DNA of 64,000 nt from UBA1756 sp045222555. Its GTDB lineage: Bacteria > Bacteroidota > Bacteroidia > Bacteroidales > WCHB1-69. Every line of letters starts with the position of its first letter. Position 1 is the stretch's first letter. The translations under genes and the position numbers were made by a program. The stretch lies in the NCBI GenBank assembly GCA_045222555.1, contig JBGUYY010000088.1:62001-126000 (forward strand), given 5' to 3'. Positions 14,401 to 23,450 of the stretch are shown one piece after another. The notes below the pieces were generated by a model. That model made no database searches. It saw nothing but the letters and a program-made list of their open reading frames with translations, and was not told the origin of the DNA.

Positions 14401-15607
14401 TCGACCGCTTCACATTTTACTTGGAATTTCAGGAGGGATAGCTGCTTATAAGTCGCTATCCCTCATACGCTTATTCCAAAAGAATAATGCCGAAGTGAAG
14501 GTAGTGGCCACCCCCAACGCCCTCCAGTTCGTCACCCCTCTGTCGCTGCAAACCCTTTCACAGAACAAGGTTTATGTGAATCCGTTTGAGATACTGGAAA
14601 ATGTTGATGTAGAGCATATCGCATTGGCAGAATGGGCGGATGCCCTCGTGGTGGCTCCCGCTACCGCCAATATCATCGGGAAGTTTGCCAACGGCATCGC
14701 CGATGATGCCCTCTCTACCCTTTTCCTCGCGTGCGACAAGCCAGTGTTCATCGCTCCTGCCATGAATACCAAGATGCTGCATCATCCTGCTGTTCAGCAG
14801 AATATCCAAACCCTGCAGCAGCGAGGATGCCACTTCCTGGATTCAGGATCGGGTTATTTGGCCTGCGGTACCACCGGCGACGGAAGAATGCAGGAACCGG
14901 AGGCGCTGTGCGAAAATGTACTGCGCCAACTCTCCCGCCCGGCTCTATTCAACGGCAAGAAAGTGCTAATCACTGCTGGCCCTACTTACGAACCGATTGA
15001 TCCTGTGCGTTTTATCGGCAACTTCTCGTCAGGACTGATGGGTTTCCGCCTGGCAGAGACGTTTGCTTCCCTCGGCGCAGAGGTGGCGCTCGTGACAGGT
15101 CCCACCCACCTCTCCACCTCCCATCCCCATATCCGGCGCATCAATGTGCAGACCGCCTCCCAGATGCTGGACGCCTGCCAAACAGAATTTCCCTCCGCCG
15201 ATATTGCTGTGATGGCCGCCGCTGTGGCCGATTATACCCCCGCACAGGTTGCACCCGAAAAGATCAAAAAATCTGCCAAATCTTTGCAGATTTCGTTGCA
15301 AAAAACAACAGATATTTTAGCCACTCTTTGTAAGCAAAAGTCTAAAAACCAGTGCGTTGTGGGATTTGCCCTTGAAACTGAAAACGAATTGGACAACGCT
15401 CAAAAGAAACTCAAAAATAAAAAGGCCGACCTCATCGTTCTTAATTCATTGCGTACAGAAGGCGCAGGCTTCCAACATGCTACCAATCAAGTCACCATCC
15501 TTGACAAGAAAGGTAATGTGCGTTCGGGAAATTTGAAAGACAAGGCTGAAGTGGCAAAGGATATTGTTGCTTATATCGCTGAATATCTGAATATTACTAA
15601 ATCTTAA
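14393..15607 (+). CDS. coaBC: Bifunctional phosphopantothenoylcysteine decarboxylase/synthetase CoaBC
   Basis: 404 residues. The flavoprotein CoaC half (1-180) has GISGGIAAYK, active-site His75 (VEHIALAEWAD), PAMN ending at Asn125, and Cys158 in SGSGYLACGTTGDGRM. These positions match E. coli numbering. The CoaB half has AGPTYEPIDPVRFIGNFSSGLMG with Asn210, then AAVADYTP and the lysine-rich loop after it. The enzyme joins cysteine to 4'-phosphopantothenate and decarboxylates the product in coenzyme A synthesis. Start ATG 14393 overlaps the rpoZ stop by eight bases; a longer in-frame start at 14342 is unnecessary. Confidence 0.96.
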   Translation: MPNRPLHILLGISGGIAAYKSLSLIRLFQKNNAEVKVVATPNALQFVTPLSLQTLSQNKVYVNPFEILENVDVEHIALAEWADALVVAPATANIIGKFANGIADDALSTLFLACDKPVFIAPAMNTKMLHHPAVQQNIQTLQQRGCHFLDSGSGYLACGTTGDGRMQEPEALCENVLRQLSRPALFNGKKVLITAGPTYEPIDPVRFIGNFSSGLMGFRLAETFASLGAEVALVTGPTHLSTSHPHIRRINVQTASQMLDACQTEFPSADIAVMAAAVADYTPAQVAPEKIKKSAKSLQISLQKTTDILATLCKQKSKNQCVVGFALETENELDNAQKKLKNKKADLIVLNSLRTEGAGFQHATNQVTILDKKGNVRSGNLKDKAEVAKDIVAYIAEYLNITKS

Positions 15608-15619
15608 AATCTATCTGCT

Positions 15620-16519
15620 ATGAAAAAATTAGGCACATTATGGATGGTTTTGTTGATGATGTTTTCATTGTCAGCACAAGATTTCCAGTGCTCGCTCTCC
15701 ATCAATTCCACGGCCATTTCTGGGTCAAACAGAAATAAATTCAACACGTTACAACAAGAATTGCACAAGTTTGTCAACGACCGGAAGTGGTGCCAATATA
15801 CGTTGAAATCTAATGAGAGAATCGAGTGCGCCATCATGATCGTGCTAACGGGTTCTACAGGTGACACTTATACTGGAACCATGAACATCCAGCTTCAGCG
15901 TCCGATCTATAACACCAATTATAAATCTCCGGTGCTTAACATGAAGGACAATGATATCAAATTTACCTACGAAGAGGGAACCCCTTTGGAGTATGCCGAA
16001 AATCAAAATCTCAATCAACTTACCTCACTGATAGCATATTATCTCAACGTTTTCCTCGCGTTGGATTTTGATACCTTTTCTCAAAATGGAGGAGATCCAT
16101 ACTATAATTTGGCACAAGGTATTGTGAATGCATGTCAGAATGCCACTGAGGTGGGGTGGAAATCGTACGAGGGAGCACAACGTAACCGCTATTGGCTGGT
16201 GGAAAATTTGACCAACCCCACGTATAGCAAAATTCATGATTTTCTGTATAAATACCACCGCTTGGGACTGGATATGATGTCGGAGTCTGTGGATGTGGGA
16301 CGTGCTTCTGTATTGGAAGCTATTCGCGATTTGCAGAAGGTAAATTCCCAGAAATCAAATCTTTACATTGTCCAAATCATGGTACAGGCAAAGGCTGATG
16401 AGATTGTCAATATCTTCAAAGAAGCTACGCCTGTGGAGAAAACCGAAGTGGTTAGGCTGATGAAACAGATCGACCCGTCTAATTCTGCCAAATATAACGC
16501 CATCAATCAATCCAACTAA
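15620..16519 (+). CDS. DUF4835 family secreted protein
   Basis: 299 residues with a signal peptide (MKKLGTLWMVLLMMFSLSAQ). The pattern FVNDRKWCQYTLKSNERIEC, TYTGTMNIQLQRPIYN and the GWKSYEGAQRNRYWLVENL region fits DUF4835, a Bacteroidota-specific family of unknown biochemical role nearly always found between coaBC and recN. The position here (12 bases after coaBC, three before recN) agrees. Probably periplasmic; the Bam/DNA-repair neighbourhood does not by itself define a function. Confidence 0.85.
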   Translation: MKKLGTLWMVLLMMFSLSAQDFQCSLSINSTAISGSNRNKFNTLQQELHKFVNDRKWCQYTLKSNERIECAIMIVLTGSTGDTYTGTMNIQLQRPIYNTNYKSPVLNMKDNDIKFTYEEGTPLEYAENQNLNQLTSLIAYYLNVFLALDFDTFSQNGGDPYYNLAQGIVNACQNATEVGWKSYEGAQRNRYWLVENLTNPTYSKIHDFLYKYHRLGLDMMSESVDVGRASVLEAIRDLQKVNSQKSNLYIVQIMVQAKADEIVNIFKEATPVEKTEVVRLMKQIDPSNSAKYNAINQSN

Positions 16520-16522
16520 TTT

Positions 16523-18178
16523 ATGCTCAACTCGTTGCACATCCGGAATTATGCGCTGATTTCCTCTTTGCAGATTCAATTCGACAAGGGGCTGACAGTG
16601 ATTACGGGTGAAACGGGTGCGGGAAAGTCGATTATCATGGGCGCCCTTTCCCTCATTTTGGGGCATCGTGCCGATAGTTCCACTCTTTTCGATCAGACCC
16701 AAAAGTGCGTGGTGGAAGCGGGTTTCGACATATCAGGCTTGAATTTGGAGCTTTTCTTTAACGAAAACAATCTTGATTATCAAGAAGATACAATTGTAAG
16801 GAGAGAGATTTCCGCCAATGGTAAGAGCCGCGCTTTTATCAACGATACCCCCGTTACCCTTCCGCTGCTCAAAGAGTTCTCCTCCCGCATGATTGATATC
16901 CACTCCCAACATCAGAATTTGCTTTTCCAAAATGCAGATTTTAGGACAGATGTGGTGGATTTATTTGCGGGATTAAAAAAGGAAGTTTCTGAATATCAAA
17001 GTGTTTTATCAGATCTTAAAAATTCGGAACATCAACTTTCAGAACTTCGTCAACAGCATCAGGCGGCTATTGAACGAGAGGATTTCCTCCAGTTTGTTCT
17101 GCACGAATTGGAAGAGGCCCACTTGAAAGAAAATGAGCAGGAAGAGTTAGAGCAAAGTATTGAATTTCTGACACATACTGAAACAATTAAGGCCAATCTC
17201 TTTCAAATTCTTCAAGTACTGTCCGATGAAGAGCCTTCAGCCGTCAACTCCCTTCGAGATGCCAAAAACTTGAGCAGTGCTATCGCTTCTTATCGTTCTG
17301 ATTTAGAAGAAATTAATGAGAGAATTAATTCCGCTTACATCGAACTGAAAGACATCGCTTCTGATCTCAATTCTTTGAATGATAGAATAGAATATAATGC
17401 GGAAGAACTGGAACGGATGCGCCAACGACTAGACTTCATCTACTCATTGGAGCAAAAACACCATGTGTCTTCTGTTGATGATTTGATAAAGAAGCAAAAT
17501 ATTGTAAAAGAAGAACTTGACTCTTTTTCAGAAGATGAAGAACAGCTGAAAAACCTCGAACTTCTATGCCAAAATTTGAGTGAAAAAGCGTATCAGCTGG
17601 CTCGTCAAATTCATGAGAAGAGAAATCAGGTGCTTCCAGCGTTACAAACACAAGTGCTGGAATATGTGCATTCTTTGGGAATGCCTGATGCTCAGTTTAT
17701 TATAAAATTAGTACCCATTCAAACTCTGCAAAAAAATGGCATAGACGAAGTGCATTTTCTCTTTTCTGCGAATAGGGGAGTGGCCCCAGCAGAATTGGAG
17801 AAAGTGGCCTCTGGAGGTGAGATTTCCCGTTTAATGTTGGCGGTAAAGTCCACACTTTCAGAGAAATCCGTACTTCCCACTGTGGTTTTCGATGAGATTG
17901 ATGTGGGAATTTCGGGCGAGATGGCTGGGAAAGTGGCAGCACTGATGCAAAAAATGGCACAGCAGCGCCAGCTTTTGGTCATCACACACCTTCCGCAAAT
18001 TGCGGCCAAGGGGACTTGCCATTATCTTGTGTATAAGGAGGTTGAAGGAGAAACCAGTCGAACGAAAATCACATTGTTGAAGGATCAACAGCGTGCTGTA
18101 GAAATAGCCAAAATGATGAGTGGGGAAAAGTGGGGAGAAGCCACTTTGAAAGCCGCTCAAGAACTTATAGAACAATAA
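16523..18178 (+). CDS. recN: DNA repair protein RecN
   Basis: 551 residues, usual length. An SMC-like ATPase: Walker A GETGAGKSII at about residue 31, a central coiled coil (about 155-360) rich in Glu/Leu/Gln, then the signature ASGGEISRLMLAVKS and Walker B VVFDEIDVGISGEMAGKV, ending with VITHLPQIAAKG. RecN acts early in double-strand-break repair by tethering DNA ends. It starts three bases after DUF4835 and ends three bases before the next gene, so all are probably on one transcript from the bamD promoter. Confidence 0.96.
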   Translation: MLNSLHIRNYALISSLQIQFDKGLTVITGETGAGKSIIMGALSLILGHRADSSTLFDQTQKCVVEAGFDISGLNLELFFNENNLDYQEDTIVRREISANGKSRAFINDTPVTLPLLKEFSSRMIDIHSQHQNLLFQNADFRTDVVDLFAGLKKEVSEYQSVLSDLKNSEHQLSELRQQHQAAIEREDFLQFVLHELEEAHLKENEQEELEQSIEFLTHTETIKANLFQILQVLSDEEPSAVNSLRDAKNLSSAIASYRSDLEEINERINSAYIELKDIASDLNSLNDRIEYNAEELERMRQRLDFIYSLEQKHHVSSVDDLIKKQNIVKEELDSFSEDEEQLKNLELLCQNLSEKAYQLARQIHEKRNQVLPALQTQVLEYVHSLGMPDAQFIIKLVPIQTLQKNGIDEVHFLFSANRGVAPAELEKVASGGEISRLMLAVKSTLSEKSVLPTVVFDEIDVGISGEMAGKVAALMQKMAQQRQLLVITHLPQIAAKGTCHYLVYKEVEGETSRTKITLLKDQQRAVEIAKMMSGEKWGEATLKAAQELIEQ

Positions 18179-18181
18179 ATT

Positions 18182-18823
18182 ATGAAAAAGAAACTGTTCG
18201 CCGTATGCATTCTGCTCTCTGTTTTCGCCCTCTCGGGTGCGAAAGCCCAAACCATGCAGAATACCAAACACTATCGGTCACATTTCATCTATCAAACCGG
18301 TCTCGCATTTAATGCTGGGGTAGGGCAGCTGAAATTTGAAAATCGCCAGCTGGCCAACAAGCTCCCCAATTTTTGCGTGGATCAAGTACTTGCCTATCAG
18401 TTTAATCCCTATTTTACGCTTGGCGTGGATTTTGGGTTGAATATTTGGAAGAAAACAGCTTTTATTCCTGTTGCCCTGCATCTTAGTGTGGATTTCATGG
18501 ACTATGTGGTTTCACCACACTGGTATGCGAATGGCGGCTACTCTTTCAAATGGTATGTGAGTTCCAAGCCCGAGAAGATGACAAAGGTGATTTATGGCGC
18601 CCAGCCGGGTTGGTACGCCAACACAGGTTTGGGGGTGAAAATTCGCCTCAAAGATCAAATTCACCTGATGATTGCGGCTGATTATAAAATGCAATATTCT
18701 ACGATACAATATTCTGTTACAGACTATTCCGCTGATTTTGACTATTCGCAGGTTTGGACCAACCGAACCAAAAAACTCTGCTATCACTTTGTGGGCGTGA
18801 AATTTGCACTTCTCTATTGGTAA
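18182..18823 (+). CDS. Outer-membrane beta-barrel-like protein, unknown function
   Basis: 213 residues with a signal peptide (cleavage likely after SGAKAQ). The body alternates hydrophobic and polar residues in beta strands with many aromatic and Gly residues (FTLGVDFGLNIW, WYANGGYSFKWYV, HFVGVKFALLYW). It ends in Trp, as expected for a BAM-recognised C-terminal strand. About eight strands would fit an OmpX-like small barrel. The start lies three bases after recN. Specific family not recognised. Confidence 0.7.
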   Translation: MKKKLFAVCILLSVFALSGAKAQTMQNTKHYRSHFIYQTGLAFNAGVGQLKFENRQLANKLPNFCVDQVLAYQFNPYFTLGVDFGLNIWKKTAFIPVALHLSVDFMDYVVSPHWYANGGYSFKWYVSSKPEKMTKVIYGAQPGWYANTGLGVKIRLKDQIHLMIAADYKMQYSTIQYSVTDYSADFDYSQVWTNRTKKLCYHFVGVKFALLYW

Positions 18824-18896
18824 ACCATTCATTCCTTTTCAAGTCATATCCACCGTTGTTCCGATTCATCTAAAGCAAAACCTAAAACCATATACC

Positions 18897-19454
18897 ATGA
18901 AACGTTCCATCCTTTTCGTCTTGTTCCTCTCTGTGGCGATGTTGGGCTTCGCACAGAAGAAAAACACCACGGCCACTCCGCCGCCAGATATGCCCATCGA
19001 TGAAAAAAGCCAGCTGATTACATATCAGGAGGTGATTCAGGAAAAAGGCACCGCCAAAGAACTTTACGACCGTGCAGTGAAATGGGCGAAGTCCTTCTAT
19101 CACAATCCGTCAGAGGTGATCCGCACGCAAGATGCTGAGAGTTTTGTTCTGAAAATGCGCGGTTCTGTCCGTATCTATTCACACTTGAAGGATGGAAGCA
19201 AAATCACGAAAAATGTGGTGTATTACAACTTTACGATTCAGTGCCGTGAGGGACGCTACCGCTATACCATCACCGATTTCAATGAAAAAGCTACCGCCGC
19301 CAGTCCGATTGAGAAATGGCTGGACCCCGAAGACACCAAATGGGATCCGGAATGCTACCTCAACCTTCAGGAAGTGGATGAGCAAATTCAAGCACTTCTA
19401 TCTTCTTTGGTAGATGGTATGCAACCAGCCGTTGTTGAGGAAGATGAATGGTAA
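18897..19454 (+). CDS. DUF4468-like secreted protein
   Basis: 185 residues from ATG 18897; a longer in-frame opening from 18804 has no signal sequence, while this start gives MKRSILFVLFLSVAMLGFAQ. The mature part (QLITYQEVIQEKGTAKELYDRAVKWAKSFY, SEVIRTQDAESFVLKMRGSVRIYSH, NFTIQCREGRYRYTITDF) fits DUF4468, a TATA-binding-like fold domain common in secreted Bacteroidota proteins. Molecular role unknown. Its stop overlaps the next gene's first codons. Confidence 0.75.
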   Translation: MKRSILFVLFLSVAMLGFAQKKNTTATPPPDMPIDEKSQLITYQEVIQEKGTAKELYDRAVKWAKSFYHNPSEVIRTQDAESFVLKMRGSVRIYSHLKDGSKITKNVVYYNFTIQCREGRYRYTITDFNEKATAASPIEKWLDPEDTKWDPECYLNLQEVDEQIQALLSSLVDGMQPAVVEEDEW

Positions 19455-20212
19455 TGAGGAAGTTACCCATTTTTTTACTCCTGCTGCTTTGTGTTGCCTG
19501 TGCCAAAAAACAGCATAGTGGGGATGTAAAAATCCATTTTTCCATTCAGGTGGATGGAGAAACATTGCATTACCGTCAAATGGAGTATCAAAATGCTGCA
19601 GGCAACCGCTATCAGGTGGATGAAGTCAAGTTCTTCATCTCTGATGTGGCATTCGTGTCCAGGGGAGGGGAGCAGTACAGCGTCACTGACCACGACGGCA
19701 TTCACTATTTTGATTCGGATATGGCCTCCTCATACGATTGGGTAATCAGTAAAGTCCCTGATGGTCAGTTCGATAGCATTACGTTTGTTTATGGTCTTCT
19801 GCCAGCACAAAATGTCACGGGCTTTTTTGTCAACCCACCAGAAAACAACATGGCATGGCCAGATGTGTTGGGAGGAGGGTACCACTACATGCAAATCAAC
19901 GGCAAGTGGCTCGCGGCCAACGATACGGTAAAGCCTTTCAACTTGCATACCGGCATCGGCCAGCGGTATGAAAACGGACAGGTGACGGAATTTGTCCACA
20001 ACCAGTTTAGGGTGACACTTCCTTTACAGGATTTCATCATACAGCGGGAGTCCACCACGCAGCTTGACTTTGTGATGAATGTAAATGCTTGGTTTTCAGA
20101 ACCGAACGTCTATAATTTCGATGTTATTGGCGGAAGTATCATGCAGAATCAGGCCGCACAGGAGATGCTCCGCGAGAACGGACCGCATGCGCTTTCTGTG
20201 AAGGTGCATTAA
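19448..20212 (+). CDS. MbnP-like lipoprotein (possible copper-related)
   Basis: 254 residues; lipoprotein signal with lipobox CVAC at about residues 18-21. The mature N-terminus (VKIHFSIQVDGETLHYRQMEYQNAAGNRY, then DEVKFFISDVAFV) matches the MbnP family, named from a methanobactin-associated protein and found with MbnH/CopC-type partners in copper or tryptophan-modification contexts. Later GGGYHYMQINGKW and FNLHTGIG fit the same family. No MbnH-like di-haem partner is next to it, so copper involvement is inference. ATG 19448 overlaps the upstream stop by seven bases; ATG 19454 is an alternative. Its stop meets the mutS stop tail to tail. Confidence 0.75.
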   Translation: MVMRKLPIFLLLLLCVACAKKQHSGDVKIHFSIQVDGETLHYRQMEYQNAAGNRYQVDEVKFFISDVAFVSRGGEQYSVTDHDGIHYFDSDMASSYDWVISKVPDGQFDSITFVYGLLPAQNVTGFFVNPPENNMAWPDVLGGGYHYMQINGKWLAANDTVKPFNLHTGIGQRYENGQVTEFVHNQFRVTLPLQDFIIQRESTTQLDFVMNVNAWFSEPNVYNFDVIGGSIMQNQAAQEMLRENGPHALSVKVH

Positions 20213-22821
20213 CGCTTTTTCTTCTCTTTGATAAGAAGATTTTTGATGTCGTTCAGCTTCATCAGCGCCTCTACAGGCGTGAGGGAGTTGATGTCCAAAT
20301 CCACAATCTGGTCCTTGATATCCAACAACAGAGGATCATCTAAAGCAATGAAACTCAGTTGGTAACCAGGGTCTGCCTTTTTTTCGATATGTTTGTCCAC
20401 CTTGTTGTCGTGGCTTTCCTCCAATTGCTGCAGCACCTCTTCGGCGCGGCGCAGCACCTGGTTGGGCATTCCCGCCATGCGGGCCACGTGGATACCAAAG
20501 CTGTGTTCACTCCCACCTGCTTCCAACTTCCTTAAGAACAGCACTTTGTTGTTGATTTCTTTCACCGAAACATGGTAGTTTTTAATGCGGGGGAATTGTG
20601 CTGCCATGCCGTTCAATTCATGGTAGTGCGTGGCAAATAGCACCTTCGCTCGGTGCTGCGGATGCTCATGGAGATACTCGGCAATCGACCATGCAATAGA
20701 AACGCCGTCGTAAGTGCTTGTACCACGCCCGATCTCGTCTAACAGTACTAAGCTACGGTCAGAGATGTTGTTGAGAATACTGGCCGTCTCGTTCATCTCC
20801 ACCATGAAGGTGGACTCGCCCGTGGAGATGTTGTCGGATGCCCCTACGCGGGTGAAAATCTTGTCGATGAGGCCGATACGCGCTTTTTGGGCCGGCACAA
20901 AACAGCCCATTTGCGCCATTAGTACGATCAGGGCCGTTTGCCGCAGCAACGCCGATTTACCCGACATGTTCGGACCAGTAATGATGATGATCTGCTGCTG
21001 GTCGTTGTCAAGGTGAATGTCGTTGTCGATGTACGGCTCACCAGGTGGCAGCTGTGTTTCGATGACGGGATGCCGCCCGGCTTTGATATCCAGTACGGTA
21101 TCTTCTTCAATGTCAGGGCGTGAGTAGCGGTTGGCCTGTGCTACGTTGGCAAAGCAGGCCAGCACGTCCATGCGGGCTACCAACCTTGCATTCAGCTGGA
21201 TCATCGGAATGTAGTCCATCAGCGCCAGCACCAGTTCGTTGTACAGCCGTCCTTCAATGTTCAGAATGCGGTCTTCCGCCCCTAAGATTCTGCTTTCCAG
21301 TTCCTTCAGTTCTTCGGTGATGTAGCGTTCGCCATTGGTGAGGGTCTGCTTCCGGATCCACTCCGGCGGCACCTTGCTCTTGTGGGCGTTGGTCACCTCA
21401 ATGTAGTAGCCGAATACGTTGTTGAATCCGATTTTAAGGGAGGGAATCCCTGTGTTGGCGGATTCTCGCTGTTGGATCTCCGCTAACACGCCTTTGCTGT
21501 TACTGGCTAATTCGTTCAGTTCGTCTAATTCGGCATCCACGCCGCGGTTAAACACTCTTCCTTTGTTCAACGCAACAGGTGCGTCTTCATTGATCTCTTT
21601 TTCAATGCGTTGACAAATGATGGAGCAGGCATTCAGCTGTTCCGACAGTTTCTGGAAGGCGGGCAGCGATTGTTTCTGACAGAGGGTTTGCAATTGTTGG
21701 ATGGAACGCAAAGCCCTTGCCAACTGCAGCATCTCCCGCGGGTTGATTTTCCCAGTCGCGATTTTCGAGCCGATACGTTCAAGATCGCCAATGTTTCGAA
21801 TGCAGACCTCTGCCTCGTTCTTAAATGGTTCGTTGTCAATAAAATACTGCACAGAAGAGAGCCGTTCTTCTATCAACGATTTCACCTTGAGTGGCATGAG
21901 AATCCACTTCTTCAGCAGACGGCCGCCCATTGGGGTGAGGGTTTGGTCGAGGATTTGCAGCAGAGTGACGGCGTTTTCATTCGGCGAATGGATGAGTTCA
22001 AGGTTGCGAATGGTGAAACGGTCGAGCCACACGTAAAGCTCTTCTTCGATGCGATTGATTTTATTGATATGCTGAATCTTATGATTCTGAGTTTCGCTCA
22101 AATAATGGAGAGCTGCACCTGCGGCGATGATACCATAAGTGAGGTTCTCTATGCCAAATCCTTTCAGAGAGTTGGTCTGGAAATGCTGGGTGAGGAAGGG
22201 GAGGGCATAGTCGGTGGTGAAAACCCAGTCGTCGAAGGTGGTGAGCAGGATTTTCTCCCCGAACTCTTCCCGGAAATCCGAGCATTTTCCTTTCTGTATC
22301 ACCATTTCCGCAGGTTTGAAATTCTGCAGCAGCTTATCGATGTACTCGTGGTCGCCTTCCGCAATGTAAAACTCTCCCGTGGAAGCGTCGATGAAGGCGA
22401 TGCCGATGGTTTTGTCAGTGTAATGGATGGCGCCGAGGAAGTTGTTCTCCTTCTGTTCCAGTATCTTGTCGTTGGTGGCGATGCCGGGCGTCACCAATTC
22501 AGTAATGCCACGCTTCACAAGCGTCTTGGTGAGCTTGGGATCCTCCAATTGGTCGCAAATGGCTACCCGATACCCCGCCCGCACTAACTTCGGCAGATAG
22601 GTGTCGATGGCATGGTGCGGAAAACCTGCAAGATCCATATCTGCTGCCGCTCCATTCGAGCGTTTGGTCAGCACAATCCCAAGAATTTGGGAAGTTTTGA
22701 CCGCATCCTCCCCGAAAGTTTCGTAAAAATCTCCCACACGGAACAGTAAAATCGCATCCGGATACTGCGATTTGAACTGGTTGTATTGCTTCATTAAAGG
22801 GGTTTCGCTCTGTTTCGCCAT
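20209..22821 (-). CDS. mutS: DNA mismatch repair protein MutS
   Basis: 870 residues from ATG 22821 (MAKQSETPLMKQYNQFKSQYP). The mismatch-reading Phe-x-Glu lies in RVGDFYETFGEDA. The connector, lever and clamp domains follow, and the ATPase has GPNMSGKSALLRQ (Walker A), STFMVEMNE, and DEIGRGTSTYDGVSIAWS (Walker B/signature). The C-terminus ends in a Lys-rich tail without an obvious tetramer domain. An upstream in-frame start at 22914 is rejected because the -7 box TATCTTTG (22840-22847) lies between the two. mutL is not in the window. Confidence 0.97.
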   Translation of the reverse strand: MAKQSETPLMKQYNQFKSQYPDAILLFRVGDFYETFGEDAVKTSQILGIVLTKRSNGAAADMDLAGFPHHAIDTYLPKLVRAGYRVAICDQLEDPKLTKTLVKRGITELVTPGIATNDKILEQKENNFLGAIHYTDKTIGIAFIDASTGEFYIAEGDHEYIDKLLQNFKPAEMVIQKGKCSDFREEFGEKILLTTFDDWVFTTDYALPFLTQHFQTNSLKGFGIENLTYGIIAAGAALHYLSETQNHKIQHINKINRIEEELYVWLDRFTIRNLELIHSPNENAVTLLQILDQTLTPMGGRLLKKWILMPLKVKSLIEERLSSVQYFIDNEPFKNEAEVCIRNIGDLERIGSKIATGKINPREMLQLARALRSIQQLQTLCQKQSLPAFQKLSEQLNACSIICQRIEKEINEDAPVALNKGRVFNRGVDAELDELNELASNSKGVLAEIQQRESANTGIPSLKIGFNNVFGYYIEVTNAHKSKVPPEWIRKQTLTNGERYITEELKELESRILGAEDRILNIEGRLYNELVLALMDYIPMIQLNARLVARMDVLACFANVAQANRYSRPDIEEDTVLDIKAGRHPVIETQLPPGEPYIDNDIHLDNDQQQIIIITGPNMSGKSALLRQTALIVLMAQMGCFVPAQKARIGLIDKIFTRVGASDNISTGESTFMVEMNETASILNNISDRSLVLLDEIGRGTSTYDGVSIAWSIAEYLHEHPQHRAKVLFATHYHELNGMAAQFPRIKNYHVSVKEINNKVLFLRKLEAGGSEHSFGIHVARMAGMPNQVLRRAEEVLQQLEESHDNKVDKHIEKKADPGYQLSFIALDDPLLLDIKDQIVDLDINSLTPVEALMKLNDIKNLLIKEKKKR

Positions 22822-22839
22822 GCCTTGAAAATTTGTGTG

Positions 22840-22847
22840 CAAAGATA
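22840..22847 (-). promoter_or_regulatory. -7 promoter box TATCTTTG for mutS
   Basis: Minus-strand TATCTTTGC, 18 bases before the mutS ATG. It is divergent from the box at 22893-22900. Confidence 0.65.
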
Positions 22848-22892
22848 CCACATTTCTTCCAAAATTTCTGCTCCATAATTGGAAAAAATGCG

Positions 22893-22900
22893 TACCTTTG
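22893..22900 (+). promoter_or_regulatory. -7 promoter box TACCTTTG for the 22923 gene
   Basis: TACCTTTGC matches TAnnTTTG and lies 22 bases before ATG 22923. Confidence 0.65.
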
Positions 22901-22922
22901 CCGCCGGAAACCATAATGGCTT

Positions 22923-23321
22923 ATGAAAACATTTTTTTGGATAATGCTCTCCATCGTCTTTATGTTGCTGACGATTAAATCGGCAAAGGGGAAAGTTCCA
23001 CAACCCCAGCCGGAGGCTGCCCCAAAATCGCCTGTGAACCGGACTCAGAAAACTCAAAAAAAAGGCCGTCCTTCCCAACCGAAAATGCAGAATTTTACCT
23101 CAAATTCTCCGAAAAAGGAGGAGTATTTCACATACGAAACGCTAGAACCCGAAAATTTGGAGACAGTTCCTACAACAACCAATACCACAGACTTATCGGG
23201 TGAAAATTATCAACAAATTGCTGAAAATGAGCAACAAAAAAATTTGGATTTGAAATTTGATGAAGATGAAATAAAAAAAGGAGTAGTATATTCTATTATT
23301 TTAGAAAAACCTGATTTTTAA
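22923..23321 (+). CDS. Small membrane-anchored protein, unknown function
   Basis: 132 residues: one N-terminal hydrophobic helix (FFWIMLSIVFMLLTI, followed by KSAKGK), then a low-complexity Pro/Gln/Lys-rich segment (about 25-60) and an acidic tail (LDLKFDEDEIKKGVVYSIILEKPDF). The last motif resembles a short conserved C-terminal peptide and may bind a partner. Family not recognised. It has its own -7 promoter box and is divergent from mutS. Confidence 0.65.
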   Translation: MKTFFWIMLSIVFMLLTIKSAKGKVPQPQPEAAPKSPVNRTQKTQKKGRPSQPKMQNFTSNSPKKEEYFTYETLEPENLETVPTTTNTTDLSGENYQQIAENEQQKNLDLKFDEDEIKKGVVYSIILEKPDF

Positions 23322-23393
23322 ATATTTAGAAGAGAAAAGAAGAAATTCAAAATTTTTAGGAAAAGATAATGACGAGTACGCTGATTTTTTTGT

Positions 23394-23411
23394 AAATTAG
23401 CGCGCTAATTT
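23394..23411. promoter_or_regulatory. Perfect 18-bp palindrome upstream of the TonB/T9SS/PorV operon
   Basis: AAATTAGCGCGCTAATTT is perfectly symmetric and starts 57 bases before the TonB-receptor ATG. It could be an operator for a dimeric regulator, or, with the T residues after it, a weak terminator for the upstream gene. The short loopless centre (CGCG) favours a protein-binding site. Confidence 0.5.
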
Positions 23412-23450
23412 TTTATGGGAAAAATAATGTTTAATATAAATTAGTTTGAT

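Noticed and set aside
21610..22587. 325-codon plus-strand frame opposite mutS
   Set aside because: Antisense to a clear MutS with all motifs; no domain signature or promoter of its own.
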